A stretch of 64,000 bases of DNA from Serratia proteamaculans (GCF_008830365.1 NZ_WBKI01000001.1:1488001-1552000); one strand, 5' to 3'; positions 39,903 through 53,083 are shown, counted from the stretch's first letter. The notes: generated by a model not told the origin, from the letters alone. Numbers and translations are program-made.

Positions 39903-40598
39903 TTACAAATAAATAAATGTAGTGACATCGTCACTTTCATGCCAGTAGCGGCCACTAAAGCGTCGGCCGACATGGCAATGCGGCGTGAGCTGTTTAAGCA
40001 GTTCCAATTCAAAGGTCTGCTGTTGTGGATTGAGTGCCACCAGGCGCGCATCGAGAAAATCAAAATAGCTGCGCACCTGTGGGTACAAAGCCTTGAACAA
40101 GCTTTCTTTGGCGGAGAATACCAGCGTCAACAGTTGGTTAAATGCCTGTGGCTGTGCGCGCAGCTGCTCACACTCCGCCTCACTGACGATAGCGCGCCAC
40201 AAGTCCTCCGCCCGTGCGACAGGGATCAGCGTTTCAACGTCCAGCCCCACGCCACCCAACCCCGTTTCCCGATGTACGGCGCAAAGCGCAGTATCCGCAT
40301 TATGACTGAGCGCACCGGCAATGCCCGGCGGCCACAGCGGCGCACGGTCCTCGCCACGTAATAAGGTGAAGTCGACAAACCCCAGCGACGTCAGTAACTC
40401 TCGTGCCAGGTAACGCCCGGCCAGATACTCCGCCCGCCGCTTTGGCACCGCCCGCGCCAGATGATCGGGCAGTGTCATGCCGATTTCGTCGAAACAGCTG
40501 TCCTGATAATGGGCCAAAAAAAAGTGGCAACGCGCGACCTGCCCCGGGTAATTGTCCAGGTTCAGCCATTCAATACTGGGGATAAAGGAAGAGAACAC
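39903..40598 (-). CDS. 4'-phosphopantetheinyl transferase (EntD/PswP type)
   Basis: 231 aa with the Sfp/EntD-branch motifs: LSHNADTALCAV, GVGLDVETLIP (Mg-binding Asp/Glu) and FSAKESLFKALYP (catalytic Glu-Lys). The enzyme attaches phosphopantetheine to carrier domains of non-ribosomal peptide or polyketide synthetases. No synthetase or siderophore gene is in the window, so it acts in trans. Serratia PswP, needed for serrawettin, belongs to this group. It converges on the rarD-type gene. Confidence 0.85.
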   Translation of the reverse strand: MFSSFIPSIEWLNLDNYPGQVARCHFFLAHYQDSCFDEIGMTLPDHLARAVPKRRAEYLAGRYLARELLTSLGFVDFTLLRGEDRAPLWPPGIAGALSHNADTALCAVHRETGLGGVGLDVETLIPVARAEDLWRAIVSEAECEQLRAQPQAFNQLLTLVFSAKESLFKALYPQVRSYFDFLDARLVALNPQQQTFELELLKQLTPHCHVGRRFSGRYWHESDDVTTFIYL

Positions 40599-40665
40599 TT
40601 GTCGTCCATGTTGGGTGTGTAAGCGCTAATTTTAGACGCCGAACCCATGGGCAACAATGATTATT

Positions 40666-40691
40666 CCTCTCCCCCGCCATTGAGGGAGAGG
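40666..40691. repeat. CCTCTCCC/GGGAGAGG hairpin repeat after agp
   Basis: Perfect 8-bp arms with a 10-nt loop, 10 nt past the agp stop. The stem core is shared with 5356-5387. Likely a dispersed REP-like hairpin that could also protect or end the agp transcript. Confidence 0.5.
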
Positions 40692-40701
40692 AGCGGCAAG
40701 A

Positions 40702-41931
40702 TTACAGAATGCCTTTCATGGTTTTTTCGAAGTCACTCCAGGCGCAGTAACCCTGTTTATCTACCGGGCAACCTTTCAGCGCCAAAGTTACGCGCTGCGG
40801 CGGGGTTTTCAGCGTCAGCGGGCTGGCATTACGCAACTGGTCGGTGGATTGATACACATACTCAATCTTCAGCAGGTCGCGATCGTTTTTCTTGTCGTGC
40901 CAGCGCTGGAACACCAGCTTGCCGCCAATCGGCGTTTTCTCATATTGATGCGGCAATTGGTACGGTTGGAACTCCATCGCCGACAACAGAGAAGCGATGT
41001 TGGAATCGTGGCCCACCAGCACCGTCACTTTCGGTGAGTCCGGTTTGCGTTCACCAATCAGTGCGCCGTTGATGTAGGTCAGCAGCGGCTTGGCCACGTT
41101 CTGCGCCACTACCGGCGAGGTGAACAACGAATCCTGATAGCCGTCTTTCAACTGCGCCAACTGTTTCCACTGCTGCGGCGTAGTGATTTTGCCCCAGGCC
41201 ACGTCCTTCATCGGGAAGCCTTCGTAATATTGCAGCATGAAGGCATCCACCAGCGAGTTGCCCACCCGCAGCGGACCCGCGACACCCGGCTCTTTGCCCG
41301 GTACCGCACTCATTTTGCTGGCCTCTTTGGTCAGATCGCAGTGCTTGTCGGTTTTACAGCTGCTGGAATCTTGGTAATCGATGATTTTCGCCAGTTGTTT
41401 ATAGGCCGCATCCAGCTTCAGCGAGGCCAGTTCTTTGTTCATCGCCCCCAGCGCCTGTTGATTGAAAGCGTCGCTGTTGTCGGTGATGATCGGGTTGAAG
41501 GTCGGATCCATCTCCCCCATTTTGTCCTGGTGATGCACGCTGATATCACAGCCAGGGAACGCGCCGTTGGTAAAGAACTGCGCGGTCGCTACCGTGCGCT
41601 GTAGGCTATTGGCGTAAACGTAAACGCTGCCAGCCGTCGGGCAGCCTTCCTGCGGCAGTACTCCGGTTTGCTTCAGCCACGCATTGAAATAGTGGCCCAT
41701 ATACACTTCCAGCACCCCGCCCTTGGTGGTCAACAGGCCACCCGGTGTATCCCAGGCCGGCCAGGCTTTAGGCGTGGACTGTGCCAGCACGCTGCCGTTA
41801 TTGGCCAGTGGCGCACGCAGGTTATGGCGGCTCATCACCAGCACCTGATCCAATTGATAGTCGTTGGTTTCCGCCAGGGCAGTCCCGGTCATTAATAACG
41901 GCAAGCACAGCAATAAGGCTTTTCTTTTCAT
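40702..41931 (-). CDS. agp: Periplasmic glucose-1-phosphatase / inositol phosphatase
   Basis: 409 aa (E. coli Agp: 413). A signal peptide ends at GTALA (about residue 20). The histidine acid phosphatase motif is [11 protein letters not shown], whose RHNLRAP form marks Agp rather than AppA (RHGVRAP). The distal catalytic pair is GHDSNI. Agp releases glucose and phosphate from glucose 1-phosphate in the periplasm and has phytase activity in some species. It is a single gene; the upstream gap 41932-42081 shows no clear operator. Confidence 0.92.
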   Translation of the reverse strand: MKRKALLLCLPLLMTGTALAETNDYQLDQVLVMSRHNLRAPLANNGSVLAQSTPKAWPAWDTPGGLLTTKGGVLEVYMGHYFNAWLKQTGVLPQEGCPTAGSVYVYANSLQRTVATAQFFTNGAFPGCDISVHHQDKMGEMDPTFNPIITDNSDAFNQQALGAMNKELASLKLDAAYKQLAKIIDYQDSSSCKTDKHCDLTKEASKMSAVPGKEPGVAGPLRVGNSLVDAFMLQYYEGFPMKDVAWGKITTPQQWKQLAQLKDGYQDSLFTSPVVAQNVAKPLLTYINGALIGERKPDSPKVTVLVGHDSNIASLLSAMEFQPYQLPHQYEKTPIGGKLVFQRWHDKKNDRDLLKIEYVYQSTDQLRNASPLTLKTPPQRVTLALKGCPVDKQGYCAWSDFEKTMKGIL

Positions 41932-42081
41932 CCGCAGAGGCTCCAGGAAAATGATTATTTTTAATGTGTTAGCTTTTGCTTCGCTATGATGGAGAGGTTA
42001 ACGGGGAAAGTGTGTGATGAGTATCACAAGGAAAGGTCTGCCCAGCGGCCATCCGCAAATGACCGCCGTTAACTCAAAAAA

Positions 42082-43545
42082 TTACAGCCACAAACGCATG
42101 ATTGGCCAGCCGATCAACAGCAGCGCGGCGATATACACCACGCCGAGAATACCGCCCATGCGCCAGTAATCTTTCGACTTCACGTAGCCGCAGCCGTAGA
42201 TGATCACCCCTGGGCCGGTAGCGTACGGCGTCAGCACGCCCATGATGCCGATCGACAACACCAGCAGCATCGACAGTTGCTCCATCGGCACCCCCGGCAA
42301 CCCTTTACCCACCGCCAGGATCACCGGCAGCATGGTGGCCGTGTGTGCCGACAGGCTGGCGAACAGGTAGTGGGCAAAGTAGAACACCAGCACCAGCGCC
42401 ACCACCGTCATATTCGGTGAAAAACCGTCCAGGTGGGTGCTCATGGTCTGGGCGAACCAGTCGATAAAGCCGGAGCGGGTCAGGCCGTTGGCCATCACCA
42501 CCAGCGTCGCCAGGTTAACCAGCGTATTCCAGGCGCTGGAATATTTGGTGATCTCCTTCCACGACACCACGTGCAGCGCCAACATCAAGGATACCGCCAG
42601 CAGGCAAACCGTGGTGGCATCCAACAGCTTACCGCCAAACACCCACAGGCACAGGCTGAGCAGCACCAGGCCAATCAGCGTGTATTCCTTGCGCGTCAGC
42701 TTGCCCATTTCGGCCAGCGCGGTATTGGCCCAGGTCGCCACTTCGCTGCTGTGGGTCACGCCCGGTTTGTACAGGTAATAGGAGATCAACGGCGCGATAA
42801 TCAACAACAGCAGCCCGACCGGCAGGAAGGCCAGGAACCACTGCATCCAACTGATGTGCACCCCGGCAATCTTGCTGACGAACTCGATCCCCAGCACGTT
42901 CGGCGCGGCACCGGTGACGAACATCGAGGAGCTGATGCTGGTCCCCACTACCATCATCCACATCAGGTAACCGCCGATACGGCGCGAGGAAGGATCATTG
43001 GGGAAAGAGTCAAACAGCGGCGGCAGGTTTTTCACCACCGGGAACACGGTACCGCCGGTACGGGCGGTATTGGACGGGGTAAAGGGCGCCAGCAGAATGT
43101 CGATGATCACCACCGCATAGCCGAGCGTCAGGGTACGCTTGCCCATAAACTTCACCAGGAACAACGCAATACGTCGCCCCAGCCCGGTAGCCTCGTAACC
43201 GAGCGCGAAGATGAATGCGCCGAACACCAGCCAGACGGTGGTGCTGGAGAACCCTGCCAGCCCCCATTTCAACGCTTCTTTACCGGCCTTGAAGCCCGGT
43301 TCCGCCAGCTCCTGCGCACCGAACAGCACCCAGTTGGCACTCAGCACGCTGAGGGTCACGGCGATAAAGCTGATCGCCGTCGCCGGGATCGGCTCCAGGA
43401 TCATGCCGACAATCATCGCCACAAAAATGGCAAAGTAGCGCCAGGCCTGCGGCGGCATGCCGTCCGGCGTGGGTATCCATAACAGGATAGCCAGCACCAG
43501 CAACGGCGTTAGCGCTTTCCAGATTTTTTCCTTGGTTTCGGACAT
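42082..43545 (-). CDS. citT: Citrate:succinate antiporter CitT
   Basis: A 487-aa DASS-family inner-membrane carrier, identical in length to E. coli CitT and alignable throughout by eye. Examples are ALKWGLAGFSSTTVWLVFGA, TPSNTARTGGTVFPV and FVTGAAPNVLGIEF (the two SNT-type motifs), and YATGPGVIIYGCGYVKSKDY. It takes up citrate in exchange for the succinate formed during citrate fermentation. It is last in the citCDEFXGT operon, 28 nt after citG. Confidence 0.96.
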   Translation of the reverse strand: MSETKEKIWKALTPLLVLAILLWIPTPDGMPPQAWRYFAIFVAMIVGMILEPIPATAISFIAVTLSVLSANWVLFGAQELAEPGFKAGKEALKWGLAGFSSTTVWLVFGAFIFALGYEATGLGRRIALFLVKFMGKRTLTLGYAVVIIDILLAPFTPSNTARTGGTVFPVVKNLPPLFDSFPNDPSSRRIGGYLMWMMVVGTSISSSMFVTGAAPNVLGIEFVSKIAGVHISWMQWFLAFLPVGLLLLIIAPLISYYLYKPGVTHSSEVATWANTALAEMGKLTRKEYTLIGLVLLSLCLWVFGGKLLDATTVCLLAVSLMLALHVVSWKEITKYSSAWNTLVNLATLVVMANGLTRSGFIDWFAQTMSTHLDGFSPNMTVVALVLVFYFAHYLFASLSAHTATMLPVILAVGKGLPGVPMEQLSMLLVLSIGIMGVLTPYATGPGVIIYGCGYVKSKDYWRMGGILGVVYIAALLLIGWPIMRLWL

Positions 43546-43573
43546 AAGTTTCTCCAGAGACGGGATATTGTTT

Positions 43574-44458
43574 TTAGTTCGGTAACTGCGCCAGTAGCCA
43601 GGTAACGATTAACAGGTCGGCGCTGCCGCCGGGGCTGAGGTTGCGTATGATGCAGTCGGCGTCAAACTGCCGCAGGCGCTGTATGCCCTGCTCGCCCTGC
43701 GCGCCACCTTGAGCCAGCAGCCCGGCGGCACGCTGCTGAAGCCAGTGCAGGCCATCGATGCCGCCGCGCGAGGCGACGTTGGTGTCATCGTTGTGGGCCA
43801 TCAGCCACAGCAGGCTGTCCATCAGCGCGGTCGGTTCATCACAGCCGGCATTCAGCCGTTGTCGGTACAGCGGCAAAGCGCCGTTAATCACCCGTTCGAA
43901 GCCGGATTCGGCCTCGCCGCGAGCGCCACTCAGGCCATGCCCAACAAACAGCCGCTGACCGGCAGTCTGTAGCGCGTTGTGCTGTTGCAGCTCGCGCGCC
44001 ACCAGCCCGTCACACATCGTCGCCACTTCGGCGCACAAGGTTTTGGCGTTGATATGGCGTTGCTGCTGATCACAACGACCGTAGGCGGCACACAGCAGAC
44101 CGAGTGAAAACACGCTGCCTTTGTGGGTGTTGACGCCGCCGGTGGCCTGGAACATGTGGTTTTCGCAGGCCAACCCCAACGGGCGCAGTCGCAATAACTG
44201 CTCGGCTGCCGGGCGGAAAGCATCGTCGCGGCCCTGGCGGATAAAGCGCGGCAGCCAGATGCCAATGGCACGGGCGCTGCGGTAAAAATGACCGAGGTTC
44301 ATATCCCGGTGTGCGCCGTTGTTATGACGATCAACCAGGCCCGGTTTGGGGGTCAGATTCACTTCCACCAGCAGCGCCCGGTAGGCGGCATGGGCGAAGT
44401 CCCCGACTTGCGTTTGGCGGGCATAACGGATGGGATCAGCGGGTAGCGAGTGCATCAT
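43574..44458 (-). CDS. citG: Triphosphoribosyl-dephospho-CoA synthase CitG
   Basis: 294 aa from ATG 44458 (MMHSLPADPIRYARQ). It makes the precursor of the citrate lyase prosthetic group from ATP and dephospho-CoA. Motifs: LTPKPGLVDRHNNGAHRDM, ATGGVNTHKGSVFSLGLL and HNDDTNVASRGG. The start has AAGGA 6 nt before it and overlaps the citX end by 23 nt. Longer in-frame readings to 44632 run inside citX and are not real. It works with CitX and CitC. Confidence 0.93.
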   Translation of the reverse strand: MMHSLPADPIRYARQTQVGDFAHAAYRALLVEVNLTPKPGLVDRHNNGAHRDMNLGHFYRSARAIGIWLPRFIRQGRDDAFRPAAEQLLRLRPLGLACENHMFQATGGVNTHKGSVFSLGLLCAAYGRCDQQQRHINAKTLCAEVATMCDGLVARELQQHNALQTAGQRLFVGHGLSGARGEAESGFERVINGALPLYRQRLNAGCDEPTALMDSLLWLMAHNDDTNVASRGGIDGLHWLQQRAAGLLAQGGAQGEQGIQRLRQFDADCIIRNLSPGGSADLLIVTWLLAQLPN

Positions 44459-44984
44459 TGAGCATCCTTTCCATTTCCTGCAGCAGCTGTTCACTGCTGT
44501 GCTGCCGTTGGCGGGCGCAGAGTTTGGCCGGTTGACTGCACAGCAGGCAGCGACGCTCCGCCAGCCCCAGGTCGCGGCGCGACAAAATGCGCCCCTGTGA
44601 GTCCAGCACGTCGATATCCCACAGTCGGCCAATCGGCTGCTGCACTTCCAACTGCATGGCGCAGTCTTTCACCCGCTGGGCATCGGCCTGTAGCGCCACA
44701 AAACCTTCGCAGCCAGTGGACAGCGCCAACGTTTCGGCCTGCAGGCAGTGCCAGCCCTGCTCGCCCCACAGCTGTTGCAGCGCCTGCCAACCCAGGTTGA
44801 AGATATTGCGCGTCAGCGCGCTGTCTTTCACCCCACCGGGCACCACCAGCGTCAACACCAGCAAGGTTGACTGATGCTGTGCCAGCCACGCCTGCTGGCG
44901 GGCCTGACGACATTCGCGGCTGGTGAGCAGTTCCGGCAGGCTGACTGCGCGGTTGGCGGCCAGTTCAGGAAGGACGCTAGCCAT
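44436..44984 (-). CDS. citX: Apo-citrate lyase phosphoribosyl-dephospho-CoA transferase CitX
   Basis: 182 aa. It transfers the prosthetic group made by CitG onto the acyl carrier CitD. The diagnostic block QPIGRLWDIDVLDSQG and the C-terminal ERRCLLCSQPAKLCARQ are present, with VVPGGVKDSALTRNIF near the N-terminus. It starts 4 nt after citF and overlaps citG. Confidence 0.93.
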   Translation of the reverse strand: MASVLPELAANRAVSLPELLTSRECRQARQQAWLAQHQSTLLVLTLVVPGGVKDSALTRNIFNLGWQALQQLWGEQGWHCLQAETLALSTGCEGFVALQADAQRVKDCAMQLEVQQPIGRLWDIDVLDSQGRILSRRDLGLAERRCLLCSQPAKLCARQRQHSSEQLLQEMERMLNDALATR

Positions 44985-44988
44985 AGGA

Positions 44989-46494
44989 TTACTCCGCCAC
45001 CTGATGCACCACGTCGATCACCGAACCATCGCGATAGCGCACGACCGCCACCACCTTGTCGGTAAAGACGATCGGCTCCGGTTCACCGGTCAGCAACAGC
45101 GCTCGCTGACGCAGCCAGTCAATGCCTACCACCGGCAAACCGGCCTCTTTTAGCCGCTGCACCAACTCTGGCCGCGCCGGGTTAACGGCAATGCCATGAT
45201 CGGTAACCAGAATGTCTATGCTGGAGCCGGGCGTGACACAGGTGGTCACCTGCTCGACCAGCGTTGGGATGCGCCCACGCACCAGCGGTGCCACGATGAT
45301 CGCCAGCCGCGCGGCCGCAGCGGTATCGCAGTGGCCGCCAGAGGCACCACGCAGCAGGCCGTCGGAACCGGTCAGCACGTTAACGTTGAACCCGGTGTCG
45401 ATTTCCAATGCGCTCAGCACCACCACGTCAAGCCTATCGACCGAGGCGCCCTTCGAACTGAAATTGGCGTACTGGTTGGCGCTGATCTCAATGTGGTTAG
45501 GGTTGCGTGCCAGCGACATCGCCGCCGCGCGGTCGAAGCTCTGCACGTCCAGCAGCCGGGTGATCAGCCCTTTTTCATGCAAATCCACCATGGTCGAAGT
45601 AATGCCACCGAGTGCGAAACCGGCGCGGATACCGCGGGCGCGCATCTTGTCCTCCAGAAAACGCGTCACCGCCAGTGAGGCGCCGCCGGTGCCGGTCTGC
45701 AGCGAGAAACCTTCGGTAAAGTAGCCGGAACCGGCGATCACTTCGGCGGCCCGACGGGCAATCAGCAGTTCACGCGGGTTGGAGGTCATGCGCGTGGCGT
45801 CGGCACCAATCTTGTCGGCGTCGCCCACCCGTGCCAGTTGAACGATCAGATCCACCCGATCCTGTGCCAGGCTGGCCGGATGATGCGGATAAGGCACAAT
45901 CGCCTCGGTCAGCAACACCACGGTGCCCGCCGCGTCGGCATCCACTTTGGCGTAACCCAGCGAGCCGCAGCAGGCTTCGCCGCTGTAGCCGTTGGCATTG
46001 CCGAACTCATCGCAGGCCGGTACCCCAAGGAAGGCGACGTCAATGGCCAGTTCACCGGATTCGATCAGGTTGACCCGGCCGCCGTGGGAGTGGATCTGCA
46101 CCGGTTCGGCCAGCAGGCCGCGTGAAATGGCGTCCGCCAGCGGGCCGCGCACACCGGAGGTATAAATCCGGCTTACCACCCCGTTGCGGATATGGCCGAC
46201 CAACGGCGCATGACATTCGCTCAGCGAGCTGGAGGCCAGCGTCAGGTTGCGGAACCCCATCGCCGCCAACGTTTCCATCACCTGATTCAGCGCCAGATCG
46301 CCGCCGCGAAACGCATGGTGGAAAGAAATGGTCATGCCGTCCTGCAATCCGCTGCGGCGCACCGCCTGTTCCAGCGTGTCGCAGCGTTTGATATCGCGGG
46401 GTTTACGCGCCTGTTGGTTAGCCTTGGAGGAGTCCTGATAGCAACACAAATCCGCCAGGTTGTTCAGGGTCATCAGTCGTTGTTGACGTTTCAT
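44989..46494 (-). CDS. citF: Citrate lyase alpha subunit (citrate:acetyl-ACP transferase)
   Basis: A 501-aa alpha subunit that swaps the acetyl group on the carrier CitD for citrate, giving citryl-ACP. Motifs: TISFHHAFRGGDLALNQVM, ACDEFGNANGYSGEACCGSL and LTGSDGLLRGASGGHCDTA. Length is the usual ~505 aa. It overlaps citE by one base and precedes citX by 4 nt. Confidence 0.95.
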   Translation of the reverse strand: MKRQQRLMTLNNLADLCCYQDSSKANQQARKPRDIKRCDTLEQAVRRSGLQDGMTISFHHAFRGGDLALNQVMETLAAMGFRNLTLASSSLSECHAPLVGHIRNGVVSRIYTSGVRGPLADAISRGLLAEPVQIHSHGGRVNLIESGELAIDVAFLGVPACDEFGNANGYSGEACCGSLGYAKVDADAAGTVVLLTEAIVPYPHHPASLAQDRVDLIVQLARVGDADKIGADATRMTSNPRELLIARRAAEVIAGSGYFTEGFSLQTGTGGASLAVTRFLEDKMRARGIRAGFALGGITSTMVDLHEKGLITRLLDVQSFDRAAAMSLARNPNHIEISANQYANFSSKGASVDRLDVVVLSALEIDTGFNVNVLTGSDGLLRGASGGHCDTAAAARLAIIVAPLVRGRIPTLVEQVTTCVTPGSSIDILVTDHGIAVNPARPELVQRLKEAGLPVVGIDWLRQRALLLTGEPEPIVFTDKVVAVVRYRDGSVIDVVHQVAE

Positions 46495-47414
46495 TATGCT
46501 TCCTCTCCATGCTGAATCGAGGCTTCGCGGATGCCGGAAAGCGCTGCGCGCTGCAACACCAGCCGTGCGCGCTCAATCACCGGGCTGTCGACCATCTTGC
46601 CGTTGAGCGACACCACGCCGCGCCCTTCCTGCTCCGCCGCTGCGGCGGCATCCACCACCCGCTGGGCATGGGCCACCTCTTTGGCGGTAGGCGCATACAG
46701 GTTGTGCAGCAGTTCGATCTGCCGGGGATTAATCAGGGATTTGCCGTCGAAACCGAGCTGTTTGATCAGCGCCGCTTCCTGCAGGAAACCGGCTTCGTTA
46801 TTGGCGTCGGAATAGACCGTATCGAACGCCTGAATGCCTGCGGCCCGCGCCGCCTGCAACAGTGAGCAGCGCGCAAACAGCAGCTCGATGCCCTCGGGGG
46901 AACGTTCGGTACGCAGGTTGCGCACATAGTCTTCCGCCCCCAGCGCAATACCGATCAACCGTGGCGAAGCATGCGCGATAGCCACCGCCTGAGTGATGCC
47001 CGCCGCCGACTCAATCGCCGCCAGCAGACCGGTGCTGCCGACCGGGCGGCCGCTGTCGGCTTCGATGGCGGCAATCTCGCGATCCATATCCACCACGTCC
47101 TGCGCGCTGTCGGTTTTCGGCAGGCGCACAATGTCGGCCCCACCACGGACTACCGCCTGCAAATCTGCCAGGCCGTAAGCAGAATCCAGCGCGTTAACCC
47201 GCACAATGGTTTCCACTTCCTGATACAGCGGATGTTGCAACGCGTGATAGACCAGCCGCCGCGCCGCGTCTTTTTCGCGCAGGATCACCGAGTCTTCCAG
47301 ATCAAACATCAGCGCATCGGCCTGATAGATAAAGGCATTACTCACCATCGCCGCATTGGCGCCGGGCACGAACAGCATGCTGCGGCGCAGGCGGTGTTTA
47401 TTCAGCGTTTTCAT
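46494..47414 (-). CDS. citE: Citrate lyase beta subunit (citryl-ACP lyase)
   Basis: 306 aa from ATG 47414 ([20 protein letters not shown]). It splits citryl-ACP to oxaloacetate and acetyl-ACP. The HpcH/HpaI-like barrel shows [18 protein letters not shown] (Mg-binding region), [11 protein letters not shown] and [12 protein letters not shown]. It overlaps citD by 17 nt. An in-frame ATG at 47447 would add 11 residues with no family match. Confidence 0.95.
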   Translation of the reverse strand: MKTLNKHRLRRSMLFVPGANAAMVSNAFIYQADALMFDLEDSVILREKDAARRLVYHALQHPLYQEVETIVRVNALDSAYGLADLQAVVRGGADIVRLPKTDSAQDVVDMDREIAAIEADSGRPVGSTGLLAAIESAAGITQAVAIAHASPRLIGIALGAEDYVRNLRTERSPEGIELLFARCSLLQAARAAGIQAFDTVYSDANNEAGFLQEAALIKQLGFDGKSLINPRQIELLHNLYAPTAKEVAHAQRVVDAAAAAEQEGRGVVSLNGKMVDSPVIERARLVLQRAALSGIREASIQHGEEA

Positions 47415-47706
47415 TAGACGCTCCCCACGGCAGTTGACCGTTTTCACTGGCGCGCATCAGTGCGGTTTCCAGCCGGGCTCGCAGCACGCAGTCGAGCGCA
47501 CCTTTGTCGTCCACCATCACCTGCACCGGCTCCACCTGGTAGTGTTGCAGCACCTGCAGCAGCGTCTGGCGGATAGCTTCGCCGAACTGTTTTTCCACGC
47601 TGCTGGCGATCAGCAGATCGTGTTCCGGCCCCTCAGCGGGCGCGATGCGCACCATGACATCGCTGGACTCCAGCGTGCCGGCCATTGCTTCTCGGATAAT
47701 TTTCAT
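47398..47706 (-). CDS. citD: Citrate lyase acyl carrier protein (gamma subunit)
   Basis: 102 aa. It carries the phosphoribosyl-dephospho-CoA arm on Ser14 in [13 protein letters not shown]. The rest ([17 protein letters not shown] and [18 protein letters not shown]) matches CitD along its length. It overlaps citC by 4 nt upstream and citE by 17 nt downstream. Confidence 0.95.
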   Translation of the reverse strand: MKIIREAMAGTLESSDVMVRIAPAEGPEHDLLIASSVEKQFGEAIRQTLLQVLQHYQVEPVQVMVDDKGALDCVLRARLETALMRASENGQLPWGASNENAE

Positions 47707-48776
47707 CTTTCACCTGATTGTGCGGATTCAAAGGGGGTGACTGCCGGTTTGGCCCGGCGCTGCGTTTGCAAATCTTGCAGGTAATACAGGGTGTCTGGTG
47801 GTACCAGCGGCGCAGCGGCGTGAAAATCGCCTGCCGCCAACAGCTTGCGTACCCAGGAGGCGGAGATCGCCGTGCCCTGATATTGCAAACGCTCAATTTC
47901 TACCAGCGCGATCGGCGGGCTGGGCAACGCCGGGGTTTCCAGCCAATAACGCATATCGCGGTTGTATTTCGCGGTGACCGCGCAGAACGGCTCGTTGCCG
48001 ACAAAACGGTGGGTGATACCCAGCGCGGGGGCCAGATACTGACGAAAGATCTTGAGATCGATTTCGGTGTAACAGTCGTCGGCAATACCCTGATCTTTAA
48101 TGAAGTAACAAGGGAAAGTGGCGCGGGAAATGACGTATTGCGAGCCTTCATGCACCGTCAGGTTAGGGATATCCGTGGTACCCGCCAGTACCAGCCGCCG
48201 CCGGTCTTCATAGCTGAAACGCGAGGTGTTTTCCTTGACCAAAAACAGGTGCAGCCAGTCGCACTTTTCTGCCGCCTGGCGCACCAGATACTGGTGACCG
48301 CGGGTAAAGGGGTTGGCGTTCATCACGATGCTGCCAATGGTGTGGCCCGGCTGTCGCTGGCCCGCCAACTGGGCGGCATAGCGCTTCAGGCGGCACGGGC
48401 TGTTTTCCATCAGCACCACAATGCCCGGTACCTGGGCTATCGGATAAAAACCGCACTGGCGGAACAACGCTTCATTTTGGATTTTTGTGTAGATAAATAG
48501 CTGGGTGTGGTGGCGTTCATAAGCCAGATTGACCAGTTCGGTCGCCAGCCGCAGTGCCAACCCTTCGCCACGCATTTGTGGGCTGATAGCGACGCATTTG
48601 ATAATATTGTCCGCAATGCCGCCGCAGGCGACCAATTCATCGTTTTGCGTCACGGTTATAAATATTTCTACCGTAGTATCAATATTCAGGTCGTTACTCC
48701 GCAGAAAGGCATTAATCTGCGCTATATTTTTATGATCTGATCTTTTCACTCGGTCAAATACGGCATCGCCCAACAT
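47703..48776 (-). CDS. citC: [Citrate (pro-3S)-lyase] ligase CitC
   Basis: 357 aa. It acetylates the thiol of the citrate lyase prosthetic group, turning on the enzyme. An N-terminal GNAT-like part (residues 25-115, [19 protein letters not shown]) is followed by a nucleotidyltransferase domain with the HxGH-type motif [18 protein letters not shown] (residues 148-165) and [14 protein letters not shown] (ISSTxVR-like). First gene of the operon, divergent from dpiA. Confidence 0.94.
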   Translation of the reverse strand: MLGDAVFDRVKRSDHKNIAQINAFLRSNDLNIDTTVEIFITVTQNDELVACGGIADNIIKCVAISPQMRGEGLALRLATELVNLAYERHHTQLFIYTKIQNEALFRQCGFYPIAQVPGIVVLMENSPCRLKRYAAQLAGQRQPGHTIGSIVMNANPFTRGHQYLVRQAAEKCDWLHLFLVKENTSRFSYEDRRRLVLAGTTDIPNLTVHEGSQYVISRATFPCYFIKDQGIADDCYTEIDLKIFRQYLAPALGITHRFVGNEPFCAVTAKYNRDMRYWLETPALPSPPIALVEIERLQYQGTAISASWVRKLLAAGDFHAAAPLVPPDTLYYLQDLQTQRRAKPAVTPFESAQSGER

Positions 48777-49098
48777 AGCACACTCTCTGGGTTAACTAAT
48801 AAATAACAAATTAAACAGAAAATAAACATCAATTAACATTTTCAAGGGTTATTAAAACCTTAAAAACCATAAAGATAAAACCGTTAAAACCATCAGGTAC
48901 ATTTAATAAAACAATAGTAGGCAGAAAAAATCAGCGAATTATTGACCTATTTCACAAACCCCTACCGGTTAATAAGTTATTTAATGTTCTTTATTTACTT
49001 AATTATTTTTATGGTGTTTATTATTGAGACAATCTTTAATTGATGGCGCAATTAAATTACATTTACGTAGCATATTCATTGCAACTGGAAAATGTCCT
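48777..49098. promoter_or_regulatory. citC/dpiA divergent control region
   Basis: 322 bp of clearly AT-rich DNA between divergent citC and dpiA, with repeated TTAA/AATTAA tracts such as TTAACATTTTCAAGGGTTAT and CTTTAATTGATGG. AT-rich regions like this are where CitB/DpiA-type regulators bind in relatives. A weak TTGACCTATTTCACAA (48942-48957) is only loosely CRP-like. No remnant of a dpiB kinase gene is seen. Confidence 0.6.
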
Positions 49099-49785
49099 AT
49101 GGAATGGTTGAACATACTGATCGTCGAAGATGAAACGCCGCTGGCGGAGATGCATGCGGAATTTATCCGGCAGAACGGCGGTTGCCGGCAAATTTGGTTG
49201 GCCGGCAACCTGGCGCAGGCGCGTATGATGAGCGAGCGCTTCAAACCGGATCTGATCCTGCTGGACAACTTCCTGCCCGACGGTCAGGGTATTGAGCTGC
49301 TGCGTGAACTGACCCTGAGCGGTTATACCGGTGGCATCGTGTTTATCACCGCCGCCAGTGATATGGACACCGTGGCCGAAGCGCTGCGTTATGGGGTCTT
49401 CGATTACCTGATCAAACCGCTGGCCTACGATCGTCTGTCCCACACGCTGCTGCGCTTTAGCCAGCGACGTCAGGCGCTGAAGGACAAAGCGCGGCTTAGT
49501 CAGCACCGCATTGATCAGATGTTCAATACCTACGCACGCGGCGAACAGCAGGCGAGCTTGCCGGCAGGCATCGATGAACTGACGTTGGTGAAAATCCGTG
49601 CCTTGTTTGAACTGCCTTCGGCCAGCCACACCGCTGAAAGCGTTGCGCAAAAAATGGGGCTAAGCCGCACCACCGCACGCCGTTATCTGGAGTTTTGCAC
49701 TGCCGCCCAGCAGCTGCGTGCAGAAATCATTTACGGCAAAGTGGGCCGTCCGCAGAGGATTTACCGCCCCAACCAGCCAGAATAA
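49099..49785 (+). CDS. dpiA: Response regulator DpiA (CitB)
   Basis: 228 aa from ATG 49099. The receiver domain (residues 1-125) has the acidic pair ED at 10-11, phospho-acceptor Asp56 in LILLDNFLPDG, and Lys in DYLIKPLAYDRL. The C-terminal HTH is AESVAQKMGLSRTTARRYLEF, and the end YGKVGRPQRIYRP matches E. coli DpiA closely. It activates citrate fermentation genes when phosphorylated by the sensor kinase DpiB/CitA. In E. coli dpiB lies between citC and dpiA; here it is absent and dpiA directly faces citC. Confidence 0.93.
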   Translation: MEWLNILIVEDETPLAEMHAEFIRQNGGCRQIWLAGNLAQARMMSERFKPDLILLDNFLPDGQGIELLRELTLSGYTGGIVFITAASDMDTVAEALRYGVFDYLIKPLAYDRLSHTLLRFSQRRQALKDKARLSQHRIDQMFNTYARGEQQASLPAGIDELTLVKIRALFELPSASHTAESVAQKMGLSRTTARRYLEFCTAAQQLRAEIIYGKVGRPQRIYRPNQPE

Positions 49786-49865
49786 GCGGTTATTTGATCG
49801 CCCCTGCAAGCTTGAATGTAACCGCTTTACTTTTATCACTATCCTCAGCATCTTATTCGGCATGA

Positions 49866-52988
<3,123 letters not shown>

Positions 52989-53054
52989 ATCTGCCAAAAG
53001 CTCAACGGGTTGCGCATTCTGTAAGCAAACAGTCACAGAATGCGTAATCCGCCT

Positions 53055-53083
53055 TTGACATGCTGCCAACACCCCGTTATGAT
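53055..53083 (+). promoter_or_regulatory. Sigma-70 promoter of the second tRNA-Asn
   Basis: TTGACA (53055-53060) and TATGAT (53078-53083) are 17 nt apart, followed by the GC-rich discriminator TCCGGCCG. The same layout as the promoter at 12815-12843. Confidence 0.85.

Noticed and set aside
42433..43482. Long open frame of about 349 codons antisense to citT
   Set aside because: Its product is rich in His, Gln, Arg and Gly with no fold or start signal, and the opposite strand is an unmistakable full-length CitT. A GC-rich shadow frame. The same applies to the 319-codon frame opposite thiX/thiY at 3683-4642.
49818..49830. LacI-type operator upstream of lacZ
   Set aside because: GTAA and TTAC arms are present, but the spacing is off by one base from the usual LacI/GalR operator and no LacI gene is near. 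Kept only as a remark.
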